Shown one piece after another: positions 11,092 to 21,282 of a stretch of 64,000 nucleotides of DNA (position 1 is its first letter; each line of letters opens with the position of its first letter). The notes under the pieces were generated by a model. That model was not told the origin of the DNA, ran no database searches, and saw only the letters and a list, made by a program, of their open reading frames with translations. Made by a program: the position numbers and the translations under genes. The stretch covers positions 682,001 to 746,000 of the forward strand of contig JAHQIY010000018.1 of NCBI GenBank assembly GCA_019054805.1. The letters are read 5' to 3'. Source of the stretch: Brachionus manjavacas. Lineage: Eukaryota > Rotifera > Eurotatoria > Ploima > Brachionidae.

Positions 11092-12165
11092 TTTTTCAAT
11101 TTGGTGCTAACTTTTTTTTCTAGCTGATTAAATCGATTTTGTGATTGTTTTTTAAATGAACTAAACATTAGTGTTTCCATCATGACTTTAGTTTTAAATG
11201 CATGTGCAATAGGTCAAATTTGAAATAGTTGCAAAATTAACTTAACTTTCGGTTTAGTTTTTTGTTTGTCAGTGATTAAAGATCGGCCCATGATTTCTCT
11301 GACTTTTTGCTAATCAAAATATTTAAAAAAACAGTAATTTTTTTCTTTTAATATTTCTAAATTTACACAATGTGTATACATGATGTAAAAACGATAAGAA
11401 GAAAGATTCTAACTAGAAATAAAAAAATTATCTTCACCATTTAAAAGATACTGCGCTTTCTTTTAAAAAAGCAAGTTATGATATTCTATTCAATTTATTA
11501 ATTAATAAATATGTGTAATATTTTTAGTTTTATTCAGAGTTTAGAAGCGAGAGAAACATTAGAATAACATCGTGATATATTTAGGTAATAAATTTGAAAG
11601 AAAATGCAAAATCAAAAATTATTTTTTTTTTGTTATTAAAAAAATTCAAGTGTTAAAAAAGTTTGATTTTTTTTCTGAAATCTATCTAAATTTTTTTTAT
11701 TTTTAAATATAGAATTCTTTTTGAATATTAAAGAGAATATTTTTTTTTAAAAATTGATCTATCAAAAATTTAAAACTTAATTAATAATTAAGAGACTTAG
11801 GAAAAATCTTTTATTTGATTAAAGATCAAAAAATTAAATTTTAAAAGGCTTTTTGAAAAATAACTAAAAAATAAATTTAATAAGTTTTTATTTTTATTTT
11901 AATTAAATTAAATTTTATAACTAATCCTAAGCTAAAAAAATCTGGAAATTTTAGTTTTTAATTTGAATCAATTACATGCATTGAATCACTCCACATTTAC
12001 ATTTATTGTAACTGTCCTAAGTTGATTTTTGAAAATACGCTTTGCATATTTCTTTTGTTGCTTGCTGATCATTCTTTGATGATGACACCATTTAAACTGT
12101 ATTCTACTTTGAGTAAATTTTACTATTCTTTTTTTTAAGTTAACCCTTTCAAAGCCTAGAGTTCT
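11092..12165. other. AT-rich intergenic stretch, nothing recognised
   Basis: This holds the RNPS1 promoter side and about 1 kb of A/T homopolymer-rich DNA. No coding frame, RNA gene or structured repeat can be supported. Confidence 0.6.
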
Positions 12166-12169
12166 TTAG

Positions 12170-12530
12170 AGAATAGAAACGACTGGTTTTGTCGCAAATT
12201 TTTTGGTTGTGTTGAACTTTTGGTTCCGGTACGTTGACAAATCTGATTGATGACCAAACAAATTATTCATGTAGATGACGAACTGTCGAAGAGGGAAGCA
12301 ATCTCTTAAGGTTGCCTCGTCTTTGATAGCATGTTAGTTGATTCCAAAGCATTATTTGTACTTGGGTGACCATCAGCATACCCTTCAAACCAACACACGT
12401 GGAACTCAGAAAGCCAATATTTGTCATAATGATCGAACATTTTGTTTATATTTAACACGTTTCTTGAAGTCCATTTTGATTTAAAAAGATCATAAACAGT
12501 TTCAAAACGTACTCTTAAAACTGATTTTAT
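12170..12530 (-). pseudogene. MULE transposase remnant, frameshifted
   Basis: On the minus strand one frame reads FHVCWFEGYADG then HPSTNNALESTN, the W-E...PSTNN-ES-N signature at the end of the MULE catalytic domain (the Glu of the DDE triad lies in this region). A shift of frame then continues KDEATLRDCLPLRQFVIYMN and NTTKKFATKP. The coding match is therefore split across two frames and is not functional. The upstream end abuts a stem-loop-tail element at 12535. Confidence 0.75.
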
Positions 12531-12534
12531 TTAT

Positions 12535-12660
12535 TTATTTATTTGTTTTTCTGTACCGAGCATGAGCTCGCTCAGAATTAAAAAAAATAAAAATAAAAAT
12601 AAAATAAAAATAAAGTAAAAAAAAAAGATAAAAAGAGAAGATAAATAGATATGTAATAAA
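12535..12660 (-). repeat. Stem-loop-tail element, copy 2
   Basis: The core at 12551-12576 (GTACCGAGCATGAGCTCGCT) is flanked by TTTATTTATTTATTTG on the left and AAATAAAAATAAAATAAA on the right, as in the other copies. It sits exactly between a MULE remnant and a Tc1 remnant. Confidence 0.7.
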
Positions 12661-12667
12661 TGATTTA

Positions 12668-12893
12668 GGATTGACTCTGACCTTACTTAAAATGTACGAC
12701 TCATCTCGACTGCTAGGCTTTCGGGGTCTACCAGACCTTGGGTAATTTTTTGACCACGGATGTCTTGCGCTTTGTTGTAATCACACATTTTCTCTAAACT
12801 ACTACATCAGCTATTTCTTGTTGATATTTGGTCTTATCCTTCAATAGACCAATTATTTGCCACCTTTGAGCCTCAGATACTTTTTTTGCCCAT
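12668..12893 (-). pseudogene. Tc1/mariner transposase N-terminal remnant
   Basis: Reading the minus strand from the ATG at 12893, one frame gives SEAQRWQIIGLLKDKTKYQQ then EIADVV, RKCVITTKRK, SVVKKLP, and SRDE...ILSKVRVNP across several stops. This is the paired-type helix-turn-helix of Tc1-like transposases ending in the VR-NP motif. In-frame stops and a missing catalytic half show it is dead. Only this N-terminal piece remains. Confidence 0.7.
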
Positions 12894-13599
12894 TTTTATG
12901 GTAAAAACGCCAAAATGGTACAACTCAATAAAATGACCGATTTTAAAATCCAAAAATAATAAATCAAACGTAAAAAGTGCAAGCAAACAGTATGAAAAGA
13001 CATTCCAAGCATTGTGTGAAAAAAAATGGCCAGGGATTGTCAAGGTGTGGTAAAACTTTAGGATAAAATAATTGTTCTAAACTTTGAAGAATATTTTTTT
13101 TTGTTCAATTTTATCCGGTTTTTTTAAATGGGTTCTGGAGTGTTCAGAAATTTTTTTTTTGAACAATCTATTTATCAAAAGAAAGCTAATAAAATTATCT
13201 TTAAAATGATATAGTTAACATTACATGTAAATCGATTTAAATTTTAGATTTTTACACCTTAAAATATTTTTTTTAATTTTTTAGTAATTTTCTAAACTTT
13301 CTTGACATACTATAAATGGAAGAAGAATTGCGCTATAGTATTCACAAAATAAGGAATCCAAATTTAAAGATTTTATTGGAATATTTTAATTTTGAAAATT
13401 AGAATTCATTGTGTTCTTTTCTTTTTTTTTTATTTATTATTTTTTCAAACTAAAACTCAAACCTTACTAGGAGTTAGCATGAGCATTCCAACAGCGGTGG
13501 AAACTTTTTTCTGGGCAAAAACCTTAACATTTTTTTTTTACCAAGGTTAGTATTAGACATGCTTAAATATTTAATAAGTTAGGAAAATAAAAAACTACT

Positions 13600-13690
13600 A
13601 GGTAGCAATTACACAATGAAATTGGATATTCGATATAACTTGAATGGAAACCTTGTCTATATTCTTCTCTATATTCAAATGGAACATAAT
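13600..13690 (-). repeat. Coding-like repeat fragment, second copy of the sequence interrupted by the LINE at 58.25 kb
   Basis: On the minus strand this reads EYRQGFHSSYIEYPISLC. The plus strand at 58185-58250 reads EYKEGFESRYIEYPSPLC. The two also share ATTGTGTAATTGCTACCT once the LINE is removed from the 58 kb copy. The protein similarity with synonymous change suggests an old coding repeat, probably a mobile element, but I do not recognise the family. Confidence 0.55.
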
Positions 13691-13859
13691 TACTCAATTC
13701 TGCGCTGACATATCTCTATCTCAACTCAAAAAGTCGATTTGAAACTGTAAGTAGATTAAGCTTATTGAAAGCCTCTTGGTGCATAATATTGGAGGGGGTA
13801 TCAAATTTCAGTTTCAAAATAGATCGAACTGTGAATCAGGTTGTTACTTAAGTACTTTT

Positions 13860-14619
13860 ATTAAGAATTAATATATACAAAAGATTGTTACATTTTATAC
13901 ATGTGAAGAAACGCTTTTCGCTAATATCCGTCATATATTTCTCTTTTGCACTCCACTTTACATCATCGATAAATCCATTTTTAATTTCATCAAGACTCTC
14001 TTGTAAACTGTTATTTTTTTGTAATAATCAAACACTTTGGCTTCGCTCCTGGCTTTTGGAGCAATGTCCTCGCTTTCATTGTCCGTGTCGTCTACATTGC
14101 TGACAGCTGATCGTTGAATAATAGAAGTTGATGAAGTGTCAGATTCTGAATCTATAATTAATAATAATTACAAATATTTATTCATTCCTTTAACTTACAA
14201 AATTAATTTAATTTAGAAAAAATGTATTTATTTCAGTTATAAAGTAATTTTCTTTAACTAGTTTAAAAATAGAAGTTTACTTCACCAAAATAAATCACCA
14301 AAAAACATATTATTTTTCCGCCAGATTTATTAATTATTTTAAACCAAAAAAATAGTTTTTATCACCAACAATAATACAAATCAAACCAAAAATAATTACT
14401 GAACTATCAAATATTAATTTTATTGAGATCTTCCAAAGCTTCATCAATTAATTGAAAATTGTTGTGCACGTTGTATACTTGACCTTTGCTTCTTTTCTTT
14501 TTTCTGTGCAATGTTTCAGATTCAATATTCGAATCTCCTTCATCACTAGTATCTAGACAAACAAGTACGTTTTCACTTGATGACGATACTGTGTTATCTT
14601 GAATTACTGCTGTTGCCAT
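13860..14619 (-). pseudogene. Possible degraded gene or transposon ORF, acidic/Ser-rich with a C-x2-C
   Basis: A minus-strand ATG at 14619 opens a 70-codon frame that is acidic and Ser-rich with a basic patch (HRKKKRSKG). About 250 bp further on, minus-strand coding-like sequence resumes after an AG (14154) as SESDTSSTSIIQRSAVSNVD and DDTDNESEDIAPKARSEAK. After a frame change it reads DEIKNGFIDDVKWSAKEKY and FFTCIKCNNLLY. The frames could be joined only with an atypical donor and a 38-nt intron, so decay is more likely. The acidic start followed by a CxxC resembles BED-type transposon proteins only loosely. Confidence 0.3.
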
Positions 14620-15014
14620 CGTATCGATTGAGTTTCAATTGATTTTTTAAGGATTTGCGGTAAAATAACATTATGAAAAATATTATTTGTAATTTTTTTG
14701 GGGAATAAAAAATTGAACTGTTGAAGTAAAAATTAATTTGGTTTAGAAACCTATTTTGAATTTGGGTTTTTGATTTGCACAGGTAATTGTGATTTTTTGG
14801 TGTTAATTAAGAATAAATTTGCGACAAAATACACGAATTAGGTGTTAAATTTAGGTAATCGAGTTTCGCCTTTGATTATATTTTTTTGGTGAATAAAAAA
14901 ACATCATTGGTGAAAGATAATTGTATGCCTATCGAAATAGAAGAAAATTAAAAAATAAGTTAACTTTTCTTTTTTGATTAATTTTAAACATATGGAAATT
15001 TTTTAAATTTAAAA

Positions 15015-16544
15015 ATGGATAATTTAGAGATAATTTTACCTGGTTGCTGCTTGAGTACTACTTACCAAAAGATAAAGGATCAGCCACTAAAATTTGTCTG
15101 TGTTGAGTGCGGTGACCATGATGTCGACAAAACTGACTGTCTGAACATCAAGCGGAACCAAATTGCTTTTCGAAAAAAACAGATTGAAATCGAGCTCTCG
15201 AATTATGACCATCTTAATGGCAAACTTGATCACTTGGTCCAAAATGCCCAGCATCATTTCGAACAAGATTTCCAAGACTTGCTCAATTCTTTAGATTTAA
15301 GACGAGAGTTTCTTAAAAAATCAGTCGATGACTTTTTTTTGGAATTACTCGAAAAATTAGCACAAGAAAAAGACCAGATGATTGCCAAAGTCAACGAGCC
15401 CAGCTTTCACAAAAAACATTCAATCGACTTCTTCATGCACAAGTCAAACTCGTTGGAAATTTTGGACAAAAATCTGGACCAAATTAAGAAAAAAATGCAC
15501 TGTTTGCAGGAGAAAATAGCGTTTTTTGACTTTGGTCAAAATTATGAATTGGTCGTGCCGGAAAGTGTGGTAGATGTGAAAAAAATATTCGGCTTTTTTA
15601 AAAGAGACAAAAATAGCCTAGTAAAAGATTCCAAGATTGAAGTTAGATATGAACGCATTAAAAATTTTAACCACTGCTACCAAGCTCAAACAGAATTCAT
15701 AACTTTGCCAGACATAAAATTTTTCTCCGACCAAAATATACTGAGCTCTAATATGCAGCAAATAAAGCTGTGGAATAAAGAGTCTAATACTTGTTTAAAA
15801 CAGCTGAACACCCAAAGTGTAAAGTGTTTGTGCGTTTTAGACAAAAGCTTGGTCGCATGCGGATACTTGGACTCAAAAATTGGAATATGGTCATTGGACT
15901 CAAATTCTAATCTTTTCAATTTTTGTGGTTCAGTTATTGCTAGATATTTGTGCGGTCACACAGAGCAGATTGAGTGCTTAAAGCTTCTTAAAAGTGGCTA
16001 TTTGGCAAGCGGCTCACGAGATGGTTTGGTCAAAATGTGGGACTATAATCAATGCGTTTGTGTAAAAACACTTAAAAGTCGTTCTGGTGGGGTCTACTGC
16101 TTGGAAGAAATGGTAAATGGTAATATATTAAGCGGATCTATGGATGGAAAAATTAGGTTCTGGAAAGCTCAATTAGGCTCTTATTTTCTCATTATAGATG
16201 CGCATTCAAGCTTAATAAATGGTCTGGTAGTTCTAGATGGCGGGCTTTTAGTCAGCAGTTCATCTGATTGTGTAAAAGTGTGGAATTTGGAAACAAAAAT
16301 AAGTATTCATAAATTTGATATAAACTCGATTACTTGTATTGGTAAACTGTCTAGCAACTTGTTAGTGGTTGGTTTGTGGTTTGGAAAAGTAGAAATATGG
16401 GATGTTGAATCGAAAAGATGCGTTCACAGGTTAAATACTGATGAAGAGGGCCTTGGAAAATTGGCAGTCAATCAGAATGATGACATAGCAGTTATAGCTG
16501 TCAAAAATTGCAACATCCAAATGTGGAAAAATACCAAAGTTTAA
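15015..16544 (+). CDS. Intronless coiled-coil plus WD40-repeat protein
   Basis: A single open frame of 509 residues. Residues 1-45 hold scattered Cys/His (GCC, CVECGDHD, C) too irregular to call a B-box. Residues 50-190 are strongly helical and charged (ELSNYDHLNGKLDHLVQNAQ, FLELLEKLAQEKDQ), a probable coiled coil. From about residue 240 to the end are roughly seven WD-type blades, the clearest being IKLWNKES, IGIWSL, SGSRDGLVKMWDY, SGSMDGKIRFW, VKVWNLETK, VEIWDVESKR and IQMWKN. The C-terminal half is therefore a likely beta-propeller interaction platform. There is no recognisable catalytic domain. Coiled-coil/WD40 proteins of this kind are hard to assign by orthology, so I give no symbol. 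The lack of introns in a neighbourhood of intron-rich genes could mean a retrocopy or a lineage-specific expanded family. Confidence 0.85.
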   Translation: MDNLEIILPGCCLSTTYQKIKDQPLKFVCVECGDHDVDKTDCLNIKRNQIAFRKKQIEIELSNYDHLNGKLDHLVQNAQHHFEQDFQDLLNSLDLRREFLKKSVDDFFLELLEKLAQEKDQMIAKVNEPSFHKKHSIDFFMHKSNSLEILDKNLDQIKKKMHCLQEKIAFFDFGQNYELVVPESVVDVKKIFGFFKRDKNSLVKDSKIEVRYERIKNFNHCYQAQTEFITLPDIKFFSDQNILSSNMQQIKLWNKESNTCLKQLNTQSVKCLCVLDKSLVACGYLDSKIGIWSLDSNSNLFNFCGSVIARYLCGHTEQIECLKLLKSGYLASGSRDGLVKMWDYNQCVCVKTLKSRSGGVYCLEEMVNGNILSGSMDGKIRFWKAQLGSYFLIIDAHSSLINGLVVLDGGLLVSSSSDCVKVWNLETKISIHKFDINSITCIGKLSSNLLVVGLWFGKVEIWDVESKRCVHRLNTDEEGLGKLAVNQNDDIAVIAVKNCNIQMWKNTKV

Positions 16545-17299
16545 ATTGCTCTTTTTAAAATGATTTTTTTTTATTTTATTTTATTGCGACACATTTTGTA
16601 AATTGACAAAATAATTAAAAAATACTAATTTATTCAAAAAATCGTATTTTGAACATGAAATAACAAATCAAAGAAATTAATATTTCTAATATTTATATTT
16701 TAATAAATTAAAATAAAAATAAATTTTTCTTTTTTTTTTAACATAAATACCACAAAAGTTTTAATTTTAGATTAAATATTCAAATATTAAGATTAACAAG
16801 AAAAGAAAAAAAAAGAAAATTTATTTTAATATTTTAATTTCTTTAACATAATTGTAAATTAAAAAAAGGAAAACAAACTAATAAGCTTTTGAAAATATTA
16901 AAAAATAAGCTTTTGAGCTCATACTTTGTAATTTTTTATCCACATGTTAATCCATGCCAAAAATTTCTTTATAAGATTGTTTAGTTTCCATTAATTTTTA
17001 TTTATTTTAAATATTTTTAAATATTTTGTATAATTTTAGAAATCAAATTACTAAAAGCTCACCAAATTAAATAAAGAATTTTGATATTATCCTGAATTAA
17101 TTTTTATATATTTACAATAAAAATTTATTAACTTATAAACTCAAGCATTTTACACCAGAACTCGATAGGTTAGTTTGCAAGGTTTTACGCAATTATTAAA
17201 GAAGTTTTACAATCTAAAATTACAATAATGCAGCTAAAAAATTTTTATTGATTTTTTGATCGATTATTAAAAAAAATTAGTTAGATATTCAAATTAAAA

Positions 17300-17955
17300 A
17301 AGGCCATCAATTAATGGACTGAAAAAAAAAATTAAATTTTACTGACAAAAAAGACTAAATCTACTGACAAAAAAACTCCATTAGATGACAAATAAATTAA
17401 TTGACTGATAAAACAATTATTTGAGTGACAAAATATTTTTTTGACTAATTAATTATTTTACTACAAATTAATGATTTTGAGGTCACAATAAAAATAAAAA
17501 TCTTGAACTATAGCACCAAAATTAGAAGGAAGCTCCAGACAATTATGACAAACCGTTTTGTCCAAATCTCATCATCAAGCTAGAGTCAACTATGAGAAAA
17601 CGTCACAATTTAAGTTCATTCCTTACAATCTTAGAGAATTAAATTACTAAATAGCTTTCTTTTTTTTTCGTTATTCACTCCTTGTGAAGCATAGGGTCAT
17701 TACTTTTGATTTCCACTCAATTCGAACTAAATAGCTTATTTAGAACTAAAATAAAATAAAATAAAAATGAATAAAATTTTGTCAGTGCAAAATTATTAAA
17801 TAGTCATCTCAATATATATATATTTGTCAGTCGTTTAGTTTTTTTGTCAGAATAATTAGTTTTTTATTGTCAGCTAAAATAGATTAAATTAGTCACCACT
17901 TTTAGTTATTTTTGTCATCTTAAAAAAATTAAATTTGTCACCCCCAAAAAATTTA
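17300..17955. repeat. Two opposed arrays of TGACAAAA-type units
   Basis: From 17300 to 17470 the plus strand repeats (A)CTGACAAAAAA at irregular 20-30 bp spacing. From 17820 to 17950 the complementary TTTTTGTCAG is repeated at similar spacing. The two arrays are in opposite orientation, so the segment is a loose long inverted repeat. The LINE tail at 17671-17724 sits between them. Related pieces occur at 46620-46860 and 41980-42070. Confidence 0.45.
17671..17724 (-). pseudogene. LINE C-terminal tail fragment
   Basis: The minus strand reads EWKSKVMTLCFTRSE and a stop, nearly the same as EWKSKIMTLCSTDN and stop at 40145-40190. This motif ends the C-terminal domain of RTE/CR1-like LINE polymerases. 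Only the last codons survive here. Confidence 0.5.
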
Positions 17956-18514
17956 AGCCATTAAAAAATAGAATTTTCGGAATTTTTATAACTTAGGATT
18001 AGTTATAAAATTTGATTTAATTACAATAAAAAAAATTTTAAATTTGTTTTTTAGCTTTTTTGCTTATGAAATCAGCTAAGGGCTGTTACAAACCTGATAC
18101 CGGCGCTGTATATGCATTAAAAAAAACAAATCTTTCAAAAAAATTTTTTTTTAATTTTACAAAGCTATTCAAAATTTCTTCGATTATATTAATATATTTT
18201 TAAAATAAAAATATTTAAAATAAAAATGATTTTTAAGTTTTATACTTTTGAAAGATCAATTTTTAAAAATATTCTCTTAAATTTGGTTTATTTTTTTGTG
18301 TTTGAATTACAAAATGTATCCAATGTTGAAATAACATTGGAAAACTGCGATGTTTCAAATATTTTTTTTCAGTTTCAAAAAAAAATAATTTTAAGTTAAA
18401 ATTGCAAGCATTTTCATATTTGAAATTAAAGTCTTTGGTGAAATAGAACGAGTTTAATTTTTATTTGGAAATTTGAAAAATATTTTTGAAAATTCTTTTT
18501 TAAATTTCATACAA

Positions 18515-18660
18515 TTCATTTATTTATTTTTTACCGAGCAAATGCTCCTTCAGAATAAAAACATATGGAAAAACTAAAAATAAATTTAAATAATATAAAA
18601 TAAAATAAAAAATGAATTAAAAAAAAATAGATAATTCACTTAATGAAGAAGAAAGAATAA
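18515..18660 (-). repeat. Stem-loop-tail element, copy 3
   Basis: The core at 18532-18553 (TACCGAGCAAATGCTCCTTC) has TTTATTTATTTT before it and an A-rich run with AAATAAAATAAA after it. It lies inside the outer inverted-repeat element, so it inserted later. Confidence 0.65.
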
Positions 18661-18708
18661 ATAATAGAATAATATAGAATAAAGTTTTTATTCAATTGTT
18701 GAAAAACT

Positions 18709-19125
18709 GGGTCTAGTCGATTAGGTAAACCATAGTTCACTTATTATCCAAAAAATCCTTGTTCTTAGGTTTTGTGAACAATTGGTTCACCCAATTTTTT
18801 TGTTCAAAATGGAATTAGACGAACAATTTTTAGATTATGTGAACAAATTGAATAAAGCTATTTAATCGAATTCATATTTCTCGAAACTAATATAAAAATT
18901 AGTAAATAATTTTTTTTTTAATTTGAAGGAACTTTAGAAAAAGCATTTGCTCTGATCTGATTGACATGGTATTACTCTTTCAACAATCCCAAATACCCAA
19001 ATGCGCTCTCTACTTAAATCTTTAAAAAAATACTTTACTTCCTTAATACTTTGTTTACTTTAGTTAAAAAAATTTCAATTGTTCCAGTAACAGGTGAACC
19101 ATAGTTTACCTAAGCGACTAGACCC
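18709..19125. repeat. Nested 417 bp inverted-repeat element (inner MITE)
   Basis: The termini are 32 bp inverted repeats differing at three positions. Left 18709-18740 begins GGGTCTAGTCGATTAGGTAA; right 19094-19125 ends CTAAGCGACTAGACCC. The interior is AT-rich without a coding frame. It sits within the loop of the outer element at 18285-19425. Confidence 0.8.
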
Positions 19126-20699
19126 GACAAACTTTGTTTTTATCCTTTTAAATTTTGACTTTAGTGATAATTTACTTTCATTTGGTGCCTTTTAACAAAT
19201 ACTTAATTAATGAAATATGAAGAACAGAGCGAAGATAGTTTTTAAAACTTCAAATATTATCTTAAGGATCATCATATTACAAACACAAAGTTTTTCATGT
19301 TTGCAATATTAACTTAAAATTATTTTTTTATTTGAGACTGAAAAGATAATTTGAAACATCGCACTTTTTCAATGTTATTTCAACATTGGATACATTTTGT
19401 AATTCAAATACAAAAAATTAAACCATATAAAGTCTATTTTTATGACTTTGAGTGGCTCTATATCGAAATAGAATCAATCAAAATAAATTAATTAAAATAG
19501 CTTAATTGATTAATTGTTTATTTCATAATAGCTTAAAATATAATAAACGATTCAAAATATCTTTTTGTTGAGAAATTTTTGTTCAAAATAGCTAATTGTC
19601 AAAAAAAAGGTAAGAGTTAATTAATCATATTTTAATACTAAAGATAAGTTTTCATAAAATTCATCGAACTTTGACTCATCATATTGAGATACAATTTCTT
19701 TAATACGATCATCCAATTTAATGTATTTTGACTTTCTTTGAGTAATGAAACTCTTTTAGGAATAGTTCATATAATAATGAAAAAATTCGGAGAGATATAA
19801 TGTTAAAGAATTTTTATTGTATTTTAAAGAACCGTCAAAAGGCCTTAAAAAAATTCGGTTAGCCTAAAATTCAGGTTATAGATTTTATTTTTAGTTATTC
19901 AATTATTTCAAGACTAACACATGTGTTAATTTTTCTTTTAGACGTTTTTGGTCTAAAAATCGTTTATAATTGTAACAAAATCAAAGGGACCTGAATAGTA
20001 AGTCAAGGGATGGGTCGCTGAACAGATCAATCTCTCTTTAAAAATTGAATAGATTTTCTCATGGAGCTCCTTAAACTTTTCACAATCCTCTTGTTATACA
20101 ACAATTCTGATTTTTATCTGTTATTTTATCATTAAACAATTTTCAAAGCTAACCCGATTTTTTGGTCTGAATCGGCTTGTTTTGCCTTCAACAAAATTCT
20201 GTTGGACTTTTCCCCCCAGCCAAAAATTAAAAAATTTCTTTGAGTAAAACAATGCTCCAAATTCAAAAATTTTTTCAAAATTCTGAAAAATTAGATACCA
20301 AAAATTGGCTAAATTTTAATTTCATTATTGAAAAAATATAAAGAATCCTTTTATTTTCTCAATTTATTCCAATATTAATTGCTAATAATTTTATTAGAAT
20401 TTACTTCTCAGAAAATGAATCACAAACCAAATAGGATAACAAAGATAAAAATGAACAGCACAATATCAGCTCCATCTTGTCCAAGAACAAGTGAACATAG
20501 CCAGCAATATTTACCAAGTTCCTTAATAAATTCTGATACAGCTTCTGAAAACCAAGCATTATAATCAAGTTTAAATTGTGGAACAAATTTAGACTTTAAC
20601 ACAAACTCATTTTTTTAGAAAAGTCCCATTCATTAAAAAAACAGCTCAACTTTGAAAGCTCTGAAAATTAATCTGACGAAGACTAAGAATCAATTAATA

Positions 20700-20881
20700 T
20701 TAAAAAAGAGCTCAATGAATATAGAAGTAATAATAATGTATTGGATTATTGGAGGTTCAATAGATCCCAATTTCATTTTCTTTCCAGTTTAGCTTCAGTT
20801 GTTTTAGCAGTCCCAGCAACAAGTGTTCCAAGTGAGAGATTTTTCTCACATGCATGCTTTGGGACCGAAGGAATCGGCTGT
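20700..20881 (+). pseudogene. hAT transposase C-terminal remnant
   Basis: One plus-strand frame reads LNEYRSNNNVLDYWRFN then LASVVLAVPATSVPSERFFS. This is the hAT dimerisation region (D-L-WW...LA...L-IPATSVPSER-FS), the best conserved part of the family. The frame ends in a TAA at about 20873 shortly after FSHACFGTEGIGC. The rest of the transposase is absent or unrecognisable, so the copy is dead. Confidence 0.85.
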
Positions 20882-21235
20882 TAAAAAAAATTTTGAAAAG
20901 ATAATGATATTTTACGAAAATACAGCCATTTAAGATTAATTTAAAATAGATTAATTTAGCACATGAAATTAAACATATTCCTTTCAATTTTCAAATTATA
21001 CATTTTTTTTTTAATTTTATTAATTTTTTTAAAAATTTAATCTTGAAGAATCCTATTCAAATATTCAAGACTAATACGAGTTTAAGTTTAAAGAAAGACC
21101 TTGTAATGTACAATTTTGGTCGGAACATCATATTTTGGTTTAAGAATAGACCAATATTCTGAATTCTGGATTACTTGTATTCACTTTTGGAAAATATTCA
21201 TGATAATTGATAAAATGAATTTTTTTAGGAATTCC

Positions 21236-21282
21236 ATTATTTTGTAGATTAGAGAACTAATAGTTTAAATTAAAATAAATAA
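21236..21282. repeat. Dispersed repeat, copy 2
   Basis: It shares GATTAGAGAACTAATAGTTT and its flanking TTTTGTA/TTAAATTAAAAT with 9055-9110. It is too short to classify. The surrounding 21-22.4 kb shows no supported gene. Confidence 0.45.

Larger units (their letters stand above)
18285..19425. repeat. Inverted-repeat element with ~130 bp arms (outer)
   Basis: The left arm 18285-18417 and right arm 19296-19425 are reverse complements over about 130 bp with scattered mismatches. Both contain TACAAAATGTATCCAATGTT, GAAATAACATTG, CGATGTTTCAAA and TAATTTTAAGTTAA. The 0.9 kb interior contains a stem-loop-tail copy (18515-18660) and a second inverted-repeat element (18709-19125). It is best read as a non-autonomous DNA transposon that has received later insertions. 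I see no transposase and no clear target-site duplication. Confidence 0.8.

Noticed and set aside
20420-20591. Minus-strand frame with a hydrophobic C-terminus (GKYCWLCSLVLGQDGADIVL), possibly a last exon of a membrane protein
   Set aside because: It could start after an AG at about 20592, but no second exon or recognisable family was found nearby and hydrophobic frames arise readily in AT-rich DNA.
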